NCBI GenBank assembly: GCA_002007465.1
Contig: LNAC01000110.1
Location: forward strand, 717,222 to 781,221
DNA from: Ailurus styani
Lineage: Eukaryota > Chordata > Mammalia > Carnivora > Ailuridae
Direction: 5' to 3'
DNA: 64,000 bases
The notes beneath the pieces were generated by a model that saw only the letters and a program-made list of their open reading frames with translations, was not told where the DNA came from and ran no database searches. Below are positions 11,259-23,699 of this stretch, one piece after another. Each line of letters starts with the position of its first letter. Within the stretch, counting starts at the first letter, position 1. The position numbers were made by a program, and so were the translations under genes.

Positions 11259-12775
11259 GTAAGTGACACTTGAGTGTATTGTACCTGGTAAATAAAACAA
11301 CTGTTTCATGATGTCATCACAGAAGAGCTCTATGTACATATTCCTGTTTGCTAAAACATTCCCCAACCTGAGTAATCCATATACGTCTTCCTAAAGGTAC
11401 ACATCTATTAAAATGATGTATTTCTGTGCATGTGAGTTGCATGCACATCTATGTGTAATGTAAATAGCCATCTTAAATAGTCTTTCCAAAATTAAGATTA
11501 ATTAAGCTCTATGGAAAATGTGACTTTAGTAAAACTTACATCAGGAGATGATTTAATTCCAAAAGAAAATATTTGCTGTGTGAGGTAAGCTTTGCTGCAT
11601 TAGTAATATTAAAGTAAATGCCACATTTCAAAAATGCAGTGCAGGTTAATTTTTATTTTATGGTGCAGAAAAAAATGTTTTACAAAATATTTTCCGGTGG
11701 AAAATATAAATTTCAGACATTATGTTGTATTTTCATGCTAAAATGCATACATTATAAACTATTTCACTTAATTATGAGCAGGTGCAAAAGTGTGGAGTAG
11801 TAAAATGTAAGGCAAACCGAGAAACAAGCATTCATCACTTGATCTGATAGAAAAAGAGCATGTTTCAACTATATATCAGTTATTTTTTCCAAATAATGTC
11901 ATTGCATTGTGTCCTAGGAAAGTATTAGTCAAGAAAATAAATTTTGTTTATGGATGTCTTCAGTCCAGACCCTTACTACCCACCAATCTTTCTGGCAATA
12001 GAAAAGACAGCCTACCTACTGCAATGTACTGCTCTGTTCATATTATTAAGGTTTCACTGGGATGGTTCATAAAACCATATTAAAGATTTATTTGCCTATT
12101 TACATAAGAGGAATACTTAAAAAAATCTGCTTACTCCAAATGTTTGAACACTCTTTTAGATGCAGAAAAGACGAGACTGGATTGAATATGTACCAAGATT
12201 GTAGCATCATCCAGGATTTACTTTTCAAAAACAAATCCTGATACTGATTTATTTAAAGGGAGATAATTTGAGGCACCTGGATGGCTCAGTTAAGCATCTG
12301 CCTTTGGCTCATGTCATGATCCCAGGGTCCTGGAATCAAGTCCCACATAGGGCTCCCTGGTCAGCGGGGAGACCGCTTCTCCCTCTGCCTGCTGCTCCCC
12401 GTTTATGCTCTCTCTCTCTCCCCCATCCAAACAAATAAAAATCTTTAAAAGGAAATAATTTCATTTTCCTTTTACTTGTGTTCTAGAGGAATAGTTTACT
12501 ATCAGTTGCTGATGTGTTGAAGAAAAATAAATTGACTTCCTAAGCATATCACTTTTTGTTAAATTTAATAAGCTGTAGTAAAAACACACTGTGGACTCCT
12601 TCTCCAATAACTCTGTCATCGTGAAGCTGTCTGAAGCCTGGTGGCTGTTCACAGAGAACAATACTTATCTTTGAGAAAGTTTGTGCCAGGAAGAAATGCA
12701 CTGGCTGTCCTATTGTATTTGAAGAGGAGAAGTGTTCCGTGTCACTGACGCTCACTCCCCACACTGTGGTTTCAG
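11259..12775 (+). other. FBN2: FBN2 intron 56 (inferred)
   Basis: Bounded by 'gtaagt' and 'ttcag'. One diverged CAN-SINE lies at 12270-12450. The remaining AT-rich sequence shows nothing I can name. Confidence 0.9.
12270..12450 (+). mobile_element. Diverged CAN-SINE, sense
   Basis: Head 'aggcacctggatggctcagt' with the older 'taagcatctgcctttggctc' form, then the TC-rich part and a short A tail. Imperfect flanks 'ggagataattt' and 'ggaaataattt' indicate an older insertion. Confidence 0.85.
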
Positions 12776-12982
12776 ACAACCGACAGGGACTCTGCTTCGC
12801 GGAGGTGCTGCAGACCATGTGCCAGATGGCGTCCAGCAGCCGCAATCTTGTCACAAAGTCCGAGTGCTGCTGTGATGGGGGGCGAGGCTGGGGTCACCAG
12901 TGTGAGCTCTGCCCACTTCCTGGGACGGCCCAGTACAAAAAGATATGTCCTCACGGCCCAGGATACACCACCGACGGAAGAG
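12776..12982 (+). CDS. FBN2: FBN2 exon (inferred exon 57): TB (8-Cys) domain
   Basis: 207 bp between 'tttcag' and 'gtgagg'. It encodes a TGF-beta-binding-protein-like (TB) domain with eight cysteines, including the diagnostic CCC triplet in [12 protein letters not shown], and the closing CPHGPGY motif. This is the most C-terminal TB domain of fibrillin; an exon of this length encodes the same domain in fibrillin-1. TB domains are structural elbows between cbEGF rods, and in the LTBPs a TB domain binds the TGF-beta propeptide. I see no RGD here; fibrillin's integrin-binding RGD lies in an earlier TB domain. All eight cysteines are intact. Confidence 0.97.
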
Positions 12983-14013
12983 GTGAGGAGCTGAGGGGAG
13001 GCCCCACACATTGTCGATGCAGTGAACAATAATTCAGATTCATTTGAAGGGAAAGTGAAAGATCGATATAATGGCTAAAATATTTGGATGCGTATGTGTT
13101 TGCGTATGCTTTTTCCTAATGATTAAGACACTTTAAAAGAAGTAATCTTCATACTGAATCTAAGAGTAGAACTTACTAGGAAATGGAACCCTGAAGCTTA
13201 GGTAACAGTAAGTAACTTTCCTGAGGGATGGACCCAGAAGTGGAACACACCTGCCTGAGCCCAAAGACCATGCCTGTGGTCCCCACACTCTACTTGCTTT
13301 ATTTAAATAAGTGTTGCTTATTTGAGCATGCACAAGGACACACGGTCTGTTTGCAACCTATTTACAAAGCAGCAAGTCTCATAATTGGTTAGTGGTTTCC
13401 GGTTGCTTTTTCCCTCCTTGAGACCACTCCTCATCGAAGGAGTTTATACCTAAAAGCTCTAACTTTGGAGATGATTCTATAGCCTCTGACCCATTATTCC
13501 CCTTCGTTTCCACTGTTTTTTTGTACAACCACCGGAGAGACTAACGTCCTGAAAAAAATACCATTTTCTTCTGTAACTGTACAGACTATTGGCCCTGGGC
13601 CCTATTACTGTGCTCATAAAACCCTTTCTTGAAAGTCGAATCCAAGTGTGGATGTGAGGTCCAGGAGTGGGAAATCACCACAAATCCCAGATTAATTGGA
13701 CTTCGGAGAGGTAGCTTTCCACATCACGCCAAAATAATTCATACTTAGGTTGCAAAATGAGTCGACTGAAGCCGGGCTTTCCACAGAGCCTCATTTATGG
13801 ACCTCTTCCAAACCCTTCCGAATATTCTTCTTTCCCGTCCGTGCTACCATTCACCGGAGTGACAAGGAGGTACTCGAGTGCTGCCGTGAATGTTGGTTGC
13901 TAGTTATTTCACGTCAGTCCCTTCGTTTCTCTTAGGTTCTCACCAGTTTTATCCTTACATACATCATACCTTGTGTGTTTGTTTATATTTGGGGTTTTTT
14001 TTCTCAAACACAG
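12983..14013 (+). other. FBN2: FBN2 intron 57 (inferred)
   Basis: Bounded by 'gtgagg' and 'acacag'. Apart from a probable MIR at 13180-13285 it has no recognisable element. Confidence 0.88.
13180..13285 (-). mobile_element. Probable MIR fragment, antisense
   Basis: 'aggaaatggaaccctgaagc' followed by 'taacagtaagtaactttcct' and 'gacccagaagtggaac' follow the order of the MIR core in antisense. Diverged. Confidence 0.4.
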
Positions 14014-14139
14014 ATATTGATGAATGTAAGGTGATGCCAAACCTCTGCGCCAATGGTCAGTGCATTAATACCATGGGCTCATTCCGATGCTTCTGCAAGG
14101 TCGGCTACACGACAGACATCAGCGGCACCTCGTGTGTAG
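14014..14139 (+). CDS. FBN2: FBN2 exon (inferred exon 58): first cbEGF after TB
   Basis: 126 bp between 'acacag' and 'gtaaga'. It encodes one cbEGF with D-I-D-E-C, six cysteines, and the calcium motif [10 protein letters not shown] with Asn and Phe in place. It opens the run of seven consecutive cbEGF domains (cbEGF37-43 by inference) that leads to the C-terminus. Phase is the same as in all neighbours, so skipping this exon would remove one whole domain in frame. Confidence 0.96.
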
Positions 14140-15712
14140 GTAAGACGCGGGTCTCTGCGTCTGGGGGTGGCCGACTGCTGTTCCCTAGAGTCACTGCTGA
14201 CGACACGGTAGGTTTACCAGGAAGCGTTGCCATGTACCTTTTATGCAGTCATGCCATTCCTTTCAGGAATGGGGTTCCTGGTATCACAGTAGTTGTCCTT
14301 GCCCAATAAAGTGGGACACAGTTCATCAGAAAGTGTTTAGTCGGGGAGTGTAAAACTGTAAAAAAAGTACTGTTTCAGTGTTCTATATTAAAATTTAAAA
14401 TTTTAAGTACACCTTCGTTTGTTAGTCTCTTGATGAAAGAAGAGGGCTCCTGACAGTGAGATTTTGTGTGAGCGTATGTAGGGAGAGCACTTTGTACTTG
14501 TTCCTCATTGCTGGTTTTTTGCATAAAATAATGAGTGGAGCCTCGTGTAAAATTTGCAGTTGCGAAGCAGTGTCAGGACAGACTCCCTCTACATTTTTTA
14601 CAATCTAATCTCTTTTTCTAATTTACTTTCTTATGGTCTCACACCCACACCATTCTGTACCAATTGAGGGCGGGGGAGGGGGAGCTTGCCTCTAATGAGT
14701 CTTTCCAAAGTATTTGACTTAGTTTTCATGGAAGAAAAAAAAAGTCTCTTCTCCATATTTAATCAACTTCCATGATAGTCCATTAAAGTACCTATTTTAA
14801 TAACACACCTGGCATGAAAAGATTCAGAAAAACCAAACTGACCCTTAGTAAGCATTTGACTTACTTGGTTGGGCATGAGAGTTTGAGATAAGGACTTTCA
14901 CTGAACATGGGGGCGTCCATCAGTGTGATTTATGAGGGAACGGAGATTATTTGCTGTCCAACAGTCCTAGCAGAACAGAGGTAGCATATTCAAGAGAGGA
15001 CGATTTCGGGAGGGTTGTTTTTTGATTCAGGATGTGAGCAGAGTGTGTAGAATCTACAAGGCACAGTGCTGTGTGCCGGTGCTCTGCCATCCGTGAGCCA
15101 AAAGAAAAGAGGGAGACGTTCTTGAAGCCTGCAAGGAGAAACCTGTGCACTGAGGGCTGCTTTGAAAGGCACCTTGACCTCTGACCAGTGACTCAGAGCT
15201 TGAGCCATCCTGCAGGGAGGGAGCGGAAGGAAGTGAGGACCAGACAGAGACAGAGGGCAAGAGAGCCTGCTGACCATGTGTGTGCAGTCGAGCCGCCAGG
15301 TGGGGAGCAGCATGGGCCCAACTCGGGCGGCGAGCCTGTGGGACCCCATGGTGCTCAGAGTGTCAGCTCACCATTTAATAGAATGTCTTCCAGATCCGTG
15401 TGTTAGAAGAAGCTCTTAAGAGAATGATCTTCGAGCTATAACCAAAGTACATAAATCTAAAGAACGCAGTGGATTTTTTTGCCCCCAGACAATTGTCCAG
15501 AAATTACATGTATCCAAGAACCATAGATTGATCTACAAAGTAAACCCGTATGTTACTTTCAAGATAACTTCTATGCATCATTTTCCCCTGACTGTTTTTT
15601 CCACTTAAGTTGAAGCGGAAAGGACAAAGATGAAGTAGGAACATGGAGGGAGGAAAGAGGCCAGGGGTTCCTTGAAACTAAGAATTGTAATCTTGACATC
15701 ACTTTCACTTAG
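14140..15712 (+). other. FBN2: FBN2 intron 58 (inferred), no element recognised
   Basis: Bounded by 'gtaaga' and 'acttag'. 1.57 kb without a repeat that I can assign. Includes a G-rich run near 14667-14683. Confidence 0.85.
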
Positions 15713-15835
15713 ATCTTGATGAATGTTCCCAGTCCCCGAAACCATGCAACTTCATCTGCAAGAACACTGAGGGGAGTTATCAGTGCTCCTGTCCTCGGGG
15801 CTACGTCCTGCAAGAGGATGGAAAGACCTGCAAAG
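15713..15835 (+). CDS. FBN2: FBN2 exon (inferred exon 59): cbEGF domain
   Basis: 123 bp between 'acttag' and 'gtgagg'. It encodes one cbEGF (D-L-D-E-C, six cysteines, [10 protein letters not shown] with Asn and Tyr at calcium positions). It is the second domain of the terminal seven-cbEGF run. The tail [11 protein letters not shown] is a standard loop between the fifth and sixth cysteines. No odd features. Confidence 0.96.
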
Positions 15836-17418
15836 GTGAGGGACGCGTCTCCACTTCCGCCCTCATGTCTCCCTCCTGCCACATCCAAAGTCAGCTAGCC
15901 AGGGGCTCTTCCACCTGCTTTGCCTTCGTTAAAGCGTATCTTCCTAGTGACCACTTGATTACTCACAGAAAATTCTACCAGAGGACACATGATAGGAGGC
16001 AGGGAGAATTAAAGCCCAAATTACAACTGTTTGCTTCTTATATAGCAGACCACACAAATTGACAATTAAATGAACTTAAATAAAACAAAAAATTGGGGGG
16101 AGGGAAGAGATGAAACAAATAACTAAAATAAGATTTCTTTTGCTGCTTACCTAAGATTTTATTTCCCCTCAACTATCTTTATTACACATTGACTGCAGAA
16201 GATTGAAAATGAATGGGTGAATTTCATTTTTTTGCACAGGTAGTATTAAAAGTAATTATCAAACTAAATTAGACAGTGACTGTAGCTCCAGTGCTAGACT
16301 CGTGCATTCAGTTTTATCGTAAACCTCACCAGTGTGAAATGAGTGGATTGAGGAAATTCCTGTCTAGCTAAATGTTTGAAATACAGATTATTCTTAAGAA
16401 AATGAAGTTTTATTTCCAGGAAATACCAAGTCATAATAATAATTATTATAGCAAGCAGTACTGTTCTCTTAGATCTATTTAGTGAACTGCTGAGTCAGTT
16501 TAATTCTGCATGTTGTTATGAGTGTATGTGTAATAAGCTTTAAAATAATGAATGTTATGTACATCTTATATTGGTTTCTACATTTATTTAAATATATTCT
16601 CCCATATTAAGTTTTAATCTCACCAAAATCACATTTCAGGTTCTCTATTAGTATCGTCCAAATATAAATTCCATTTATGACCAGAATCACAGAGGCCATG
16701 TTTTTGCTTCCTCTGGTGTTTATGACGCTGTCTTCATTTGCACCCGGAGAGCCTGACCCACTGCTTGTTTTCAGACTTTCTTCAGTTTCCAGCTTCTGTT
16801 TTATTTCTACTTAACCCTCTTCTCAGCCCCACCCTTTAAGAGGAGTAAGTGGCCAGCCATGTACTGCACTGCGCACTAAATGCAAGAATTAGAACCTTAG
16901 GCTATTCACTGCGAGAAGAGCTCACGGAGACCACTGTGACCCATCCATTCAGTTCCTTACTTTATTTTTTTTTAAGATTTTATTTATTTGACAGAGAGAG
17001 AGATCACAAGTAGGCAGAGAGGCAGGCAGAGAGAGGAGAAAGCAGGCTCCCTGCTGAGCAGAGAGCCCGATGCAGGGCTCGATCCCAGGACCCTGAGATC
17101 ATGACCTGAGCCGAAGGTAGAGGCTTTAACCCACTGAAGCCACCCAGGTGCCCCTCAGTTCCTTACTTTAAAAAAAACCAAAAAACTCTGTGTTACATAT
17201 CGCCTGAGCCATCCTGTCAGAGTAGCCCACAGTATTGACACTAAAGTGTGCGAGAAGAAACCTCTCACCATATGCACTATGGGAAGTCTGAAACTTCCAG
17301 CAGAACTCTAGACAAAATACCTTTGAACAGAACATGTCCACATCCTGTGGCTTCCTGAGAAGGGAGGCAGGGCCAGGGAACTCTGTGCTGATTATCACTG
17401 GCTTCTCTTTCACCTCAG
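15836..17418 (+). other. FBN2: FBN2 intron 59 (inferred), with antisense SINE near its 3' end
   Basis: Bounded by 'gtgagg' and 'cctcag'. AT-rich. Only the SINE at 16965-17154 is recognisable. Confidence 0.88.
16965..17154 (-). mobile_element. CAN-SINE, antisense, 265 bp before an exon
   Basis: Antisense copy beginning with poly(T) and 'aagattttatttatttgaca' and ending with the reverse of the head. Perfect 16-bp duplication 'tcagttccttacttta' at 16949-16964 and 17155-17170. Confidence 0.96.
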
Positions 17419-17535
17419 ACCTTGATGAATGTCAGACCAAACAGCACAACTGCCAGTTCCTCTGTGTCAACACGCTGGGAGGTTTCACCTGCAAATGCCC
17501 ACCTGGTTTCACACAGCACCACACGGCCTGTATTG
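17419..17535 (+). CDS. FBN2: FBN2 exon (inferred exon 60): cbEGF domain
   Basis: 117 bp between 'cctcag' and 'gtaaga', the shortest single-domain exon here. It encodes one cbEGF with D-L-D-E-C and six cysteines; the calcium motif reads [10 protein letters not shown], with Gly-Phe at the hydrophobic packing position. It is the third domain of the terminal run. Compact loops (QHHTAC) between the last two cysteines explain the short length. Confidence 0.96.
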
Positions 17536-18152
17536 GTAAGACAACTACATGTGGGAAGATTTGCTAATTGTGGATAGATGGATAAGAAGTGTACTTAAAA
17601 TAGTAGACTATTAAATGGCTCCATACTTCATTTAGAACCGGTATGTCATGATTACTGGTCTAGAAATGTTGCAATAATAGAGGTGTTTTCTTGTAAGAAC
17701 AGTATCCAAAGGCAAAAATATATGAAGTCCAAGGTTATTTAAGATCCAAGCACATGCACAGTAGGTATATTCCAAACAGGACCTTTGGGTTGCACTAAAT
17801 ATAACCATGTATGTTCAGACTAAATATGAATAAAAGCTCATCGTGATTTAGAACATGCTAATGAACATGGTGGATTATTTTATGTTAGAAGACACACACA
17901 TGTTGAGAGTTTCAGTCTGCATTGTCAATTGACCCAAGACATGCTCTAATTTCACCTCTCTTAAAATACTTTTTTTTTTTTTTTTTTTTTGCCACTTTTG
18001 CCTCTAACCTGAGAGTGAATCCTGGCATACATTTCCCTCAAGTTTTCACATCTTGAACTTAAGTTTTCATGCCTCACTTTGCACTTCATGTAGTGAAATC
18101 AGAGTCATATAATGATTGGGAAGCTTGACACTCCTCCTTCCTGCTTTGCTAG
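17536..18152 (+). other. FBN2: FBN2 intron 60 (inferred)
   Basis: 617 bp, bounded by 'gtaaga' and 'tgctag'. Contains a pure T run of about 21 at 17970-17990, 162 bp before the next exon. No element recognised. Confidence 0.88.
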
Positions 18153-18281
18153 ACAACAATGAATGTGGGTCTCAGCCATCACTCTGTGGAGCAAAGGGAA
18201 TCTGTCAAAACACTCCTGGAAGTTTCAGCTGCGAATGCCAAAGAGGGTTCTCTCTCGATGCCACTGGACTGAACTGTGAAG
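18153..18281 (+). CDS. FBN2: FBN2 exon (inferred exon 61): cbEGF domain
   Basis: 129 bp between 'tgctag' and 'gtgagt'. It encodes one cbEGF with the motif D-N-N-E-C, six cysteines and the calcium segment CQNTPGSFSC. It is the fourth domain of the terminal run. The D-N-N-E-C variant keeps an Asn at the calcium-ligand position, which is tolerated in the family. Split-codon phase as neighbours. Confidence 0.96.
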
Positions 18282-19950
18282 GTGAGTTTATTTGCTAAAA
18301 AAATCCTTAATCTAATACAGAAAACTATTTTCTTTTAACTTGCTAGCCACTAAACAAATGAGATCAACTCAAAAGGAGAAAGGTACTTAACAAAATAGAA
18401 CTCAGCAATTGATTTTTGTTTATGCATTTCCACATATCATTTTGGGGATAGGGGAAAACTTTAACATGGTAGAACAAAAATTCTGTATGAACTGGCTGTT
18501 AAAGTAACTGGAGTCTTTACCTAATTATTGATCTAAAAAAAAACTGAAAAGGAATTCTGTAGCTAATATGGTATACAGTAGTGTGCAGGTATATCAGAAA
18601 AAAAAATGGACTTTTTTCCATGATAGCTAAATGTGTGAAAGTTAAATCTAAGAAAAGAAACAACTATCAAAGAGAATTGTAAAATATATGAAAAGCTCTG
18701 GGGAAAGTGATGGCTATTTCCATTTTATTTGTTCTGAAACTCTTCCTATTCACTCTCTTCTCTAAAATGGGCATTTTCTATTAAGCCACCCCATACACAC
18801 ACACACAAAATAGGTATTTCCTGTAAAGTCCAAGGAAACATTTAACTGGGAATAAAATAAGAGTTTGTCGGTAGTCAACAAAATAGTATCCTGTTCTCCG
18901 GTACTTCCACTGCAAGGGCTAATGTAGTAGAATTGGTATCTTTTACAAAATACCCACGCCAGAAATGATAAGACTATATACACCCTTTATATTTTTATAA
19001 ACTTTTGCAACTTAAGTCTTACTGATTTTAGTCCCCCTTTATTATTCGTAGAAATTTATGATTCTGGATTCTAGAAATATATTCAGAGATTTAATATACT
19101 CTTTATAAGAAGTATAAGACATTTATAAATCTAATTTGTAGCCAAGAAAAATTCAATTTTAAAGATTTCCATTTTAACGTTATATATTTGAAGTCCTTGA
19201 AACTTTTAAAGTATTCTGAACATACAGCTGCTTGCCACGTGTGAGTTCAGCCTGTGACCATCCACATAAGATACCATTTATTAATTAGCCATATAAATTT
19301 GTTATACACGCATCAAACATGCCAATTTTACTTCACTCTTTGAGTAGATTTCAAAGTCTCAGTTGTCATTCCAAGAGTACGCATGTGTGGACAAAGAAAT
19401 TATTCCATATGTTGTAATAATACCACATCATATCTAAAAATAACATTTAAATACTTAAATTTTGCATCTAATTAATGTCAAATGGTAATAAAAATTTTTG
19501 CGTGCAAAACAATTACTCTTTAGGTATCTGTAGTGCTCATATCCTCCCGAACAAGACTTTTTTTTTTTTAGAGAGAGCATGAGTGGGAGCATCAACTCTT
19601 GGTTTTGGCTTCGATTGTGATCTCTCAGGGTCATGAGATCGAGCCCATTGGGCTCCATGCTCAGCAGGAAGTCTGCTTGAGATTCTGTCTCCCTTTCCCT
19701 CTGCCCCTCCCTGCCTCTCTCAAATAAATAAATCTTAAAAAATAAAATAAGGTGGATTCTTATCTCAGAACCATTCTTTGTCTCACCCAGCTGACTAATA
19801 ACCATGTGACTTGGAAAAACTCACAGCCTCTCTGTATGTCCTGTTTATCAGTTCCCCTGATAATAGTTAACCCAGGTTGTGTTTGGAGGGCATTTAAGAA
19901 CAGAAGAGGAAAGGGGATGCATCAGTATCTTGCCGGGATTGTTTTTGCAG
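18282..19950 (+). other. FBN2: FBN2 intron 61 (inferred)
   Basis: Bounded by 'gtgagt' and 'ttgcag'. AT-rich; its one recognisable element is the rearranged SINE at 19558-19748. Confidence 0.88.
19558..19748 (+). mobile_element. Rearranged, old CAN-SINE
   Basis: The right part (about 19590-19748) is a sense SINE ('tcaactcttggttttggctt', 'gggctccatgctcagcagga', TC-rich, 'aaataaataaatcttaaaaa'). The left 30 bp are a poly(T) plus 'gagagagcatgagtgggagc', which reads like the tail half of an antisense copy. The normal head is missing. Confidence 0.75.
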
Positions 19951-20070
19951 ATGTGGATGAATGTGATGGAAACCACAGGTGCCAACATGGCTGCCAGAAC
20001 ATCCTGGGAGGCTACAGGTGTGGCTGCCCTCAAGGGTATATTCAGCATTACCAGTGGAATCAGTGTGTTG
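19951..20070 (+). CDS. FBN2: FBN2 exon (inferred exon 62): cbEGF domain
   Basis: 120 bp between 'ttgcag' and 'gtgagt'. It encodes one cbEGF with D-V-D-E-C, six cysteines and the calcium segment [10 protein letters not shown]. The tail [12 protein letters not shown] is highly characteristic of fibrillins at this position. It is the fifth domain of the terminal run. No breaks. Confidence 0.97.
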
Positions 20071-22980
20071 GTGAGTTCTCACTTGTCACATAGTATCTGC
20101 TTTTCTTACCTTAAAGTATCTTTGCGTAAGATGAACAAATAGTAAAGGTCGACTTTTCAGTGTAGCCTCTGAATCCTAGAACCAGTCCTCCGGACGGATG
20201 CACGGGGCTCTGTGACACCAGTCTCTCTACGTGTGTATGTTTGAAAATACCCGTAATAAAAATGTTGTTTTAAGTACCCGAAAGGTAACTCAACTAGAGC
20301 TTTTATAATTATAATTTTCTACTAGATGTAATTCTAACTTTCTGAAGATGATGTCAAGATTCATCATCTTCATTTGCCAAGGTCAGGGGCTTTTCATCAC
20401 TACTTTCTTTAGATTTGGAGTTGAAGAACTGTCCATCCATCTCCCTCATAAATCATAAATCTAAATGAATTCAGATCAGCTTAGTAAGGACTGTCCATCT
20501 GTACTTTCCAGTTACATAGATTTAATGAAGAAGGCTAAGTATTTGAAGGTAGAAAAAGTAACTACTTACAGCTAATTCTGTTAAATTGAATTTTCTCCAG
20601 ACAAAAGTGTTTGTAAAATAAAGTCTATAGGCCCTCAACCCTGTTCCTGGCATTGATAATAGTCAACGGAAATTCTCCTTTTTAGGAGAGCCTGATCAAA
20701 GAAAACATGATTCTGTACTTGAATGGCCAGCTGCCTTACTTAGCAGAGCCCTGATTTCTTGGCTTCCTCTGAATGCACTTCCTGGACCTGCCATCGGCAG
20801 ATGCCTGCGGAGCGGAGCCTGAAGGGGAGTGGTGGGCCGGAGGGCAGCAGGCAGGGTGCTTGCCTGCGCCTCTGCCATGATTTCAGTTACCCCACATGTT
20901 TCTCAAACATCTCACTGTGAGCATCCACTCCATAAATTAACCTGATTTTATCCTTTGTGGTCTTCTCAAAAGAAATTTCTAATGACAGTTTAGTGAATTG
21001 AGAAGAGAAAAATCAAGCCAAATTTCAAAGGAGGGAAGCCAACTTGGTGAAAGCCACAGAGAGGCTGTGGTCTTGTGCGAGGCCAAAGACAGATGCTTTG
21101 TCAGCCCACAAATAGATGCTTGTGCAGAGAAATGCAGAAACCATTCATGATCAAGAAGTTATGGACAGAGTTTCCAAGGATTATCAAAATGATGAGTTAG
21201 GTAGTCAATCAAAATGATTTGATAAGTTTACTTCTTTTTCTCTTAACACACAAAAATGCTACCCCAGTCCTTATGCCCTCATTGATTTAAAAAAAGAGGC
21301 AAAGTATAGGCACACTCTTCAGAATATAGAGAACAGTACATTTGTAGACAGCTGTTAAAACAGTTTAAAATAATTATATTGCTTTGTTTACTAAATAAAG
21401 TGGAAGGTCTCATATTTTATAAACAACATGGACTTCTTGTTAATTCTGTGGATCTTAAGGCAAAAGAATGATCTTCTAATATTTCATAGGTGTCAGATTA
21501 AATAGAATTCTCATTTTTAAATTGTTATTAAGTATAAATAAGAGCACATATGGAGGATCAGCTCAGTGTCCAAGTTTTTAAGTTCTCTGGAGCTTCTGCC
21601 TATAAACACCTAGTGCAAAAACAGTTGTACAGGTTTTCACTAAATTGCTCTGATTTTAAAATCTAGGCTGCTGGTACATCCTAATTCCCCTTTGGGGGAG
21701 TCTCTGAGTGGGCATTTCAGCAAGGCCGTCACCCCACAGCAGCTCACACAGTGTCACGGCAGGGATTTACTTTGAAAGGTTCTAGGTTCATCTGTGCAAG
21801 GTTGAGGAATCTAGCTGGTCCCTACTTTAATTCCAGACTTCCTTGCTTTGAACCCACATAATTCCAGTGGGAATTTTAACCCAAATATATGGCAGCCATA
21901 GAACTAAACCATCAGGAACTAATAAAAGCAACAGGTTATCAAAAGAACAAGAATTCCAACAAAATACAACTTGAAAGGCCACAAATTACTTTTATCTGTT
22001 ACTTCATATGTGAATATCATTACTCATTTCATACGATGGGGGGGCGGAAATGCAGAATGAACTCTGGATTCCCTTAGTAAATGGACAAAACTCTTCAGGG
22101 TCAATGCATCAGATAATTTAGTATTAAATTGTTAATACTACTGCCAACTTAAGGAAATAACAGTTTTTTGTGTTAATACTGATAAAAGGCTTTAATTCAA
22201 TTGAATACTTGAAAATATTTCCAGTCACTTGCCAGAGGATATTTATAACACTCTGGTACATAGGCTGTAGAGTTTCCCAGATGCTTACAAACATTATAAT
22301 TATTCAAAATTGAAAATAAGTATTAACTTTTGCATATGAAGAAAAATTATGTATTAGGGAAGGTTCTGGCTATGTAGTATTCACTAACTTCTAGTTGCTT
22401 CTGGGGTCACTTCAAAGTAATTTGAACACAGCTTAGTGAAGCATAAGTCAGCTCAAAGTAGATATCAAACATGAACGTATTTTCAAAGTGAGATGACCTG
22501 AGTCCATAAAAAATATACAGTGTACATTTGTAACATACAAATATGAAGTACATTGTGGTACTTACAAAAACAGTACACATTTTTAAAAGTTCTTGTCAGT
22601 ATAATATAAATGCCATTTAATTCTTTGGTTTTGCTGCTAATTTTTCTACCTAACACAATGTCTAATACTATATTCATAGCAGGATCATGCTGTTAAATTA
22701 TAACCTAAGTTACATTCTCTGTTATCAGAGAAATACTGGATATAAATGTCAGAGTTAATGATTAGAGGAGATAAGCCTCTGTGGCAGAATGCCAAGTCTT
22801 TTGTGTTTAGAAATAAAAGAGCAGTTATGTCTGTGTCATCGGCAGCCTAGTGATTAAGAATTCACTAAATACTTTCTTCCAATGAGATGAAGACAGAGAA
22901 CTTGTACATATTAGGTAATCATCGAAGGTTTAGATCCAGAATTCTCTATCTTGTTGGCCTGATTTCACTGTGAGACTACA

Positions 22981-23240
22981 GTCACGACACAAACGTTGCC
23001 GCATCACGTCTGCCCTCTCGGTAACCCGCGTGCCGAACTTCATGAAGCCCCAGTTCCCGTGCGAGGCGCCCCCGCAGCACGGAGACCCGCCGCACCCTCC
23101 GTCACAAGCTCACTGAGCGGCTGCGCAGAGGCCCTTCTGTCCAGCTGCCGTGTCCTCTCCTTACACACGGACCATGTCCCCGCGGGGGCTGACACAGAAA
23201 CCTGTCACGTCCTAGGGCAACAGACACCCTGCGCTTCAGG
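22981..23240. other. CpG-dense patch inside an AT-rich intron
   Basis: About 23 CpG dinucleotides lie in roughly 250 bp, against almost none in the surrounding kilobases. A frame stays open through it on the + strand (22996-23388), with a proline/alanine-rich translation that matches no family I recognise. It could be an intronic CpG island, an enhancer, or a mutated retroposed GC-rich sequence. Confidence 0.6.
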
Positions 23241-23699
23241 GGAGTCCCAGGAATCAGCGAGAATTCCACAGAACAGATGGGACTTGTGCGCGGGGTGGAA
23301 GCCGGATTGTAAGAAAGCCCAAGGAGTCAAGTCACATGCCCTGTATCAGCCAGACAGTTCAGAGCAAAATTGTCATCTCCAAAGTTAAAAGCACAATCAG
23401 GTTTTAAGAGCAACTGAAAGTATAATGTATAATTATCCTGCAGGAATTTACAGTGTAAGGTTAGTTATTAAACAGGTAAATCCAACATCAGCTTGATGCC
23501 TGGATGCAAACCTCTCTCAGAAGACACAGTCTGCCCCTAATGGGTTCTCGAGTAGTTAAAAACATATGAGATTTTTGGTTCAATAGATCCAGTTAAATGT
23601 TTTAAATAATGTTCCTCTCGGTTATTTTAATTCAGAATGTTTAAATGTCCCCATATAGAATGAATTTGGGAATCCTGGGAGAACATTCGTGTACCGAGT

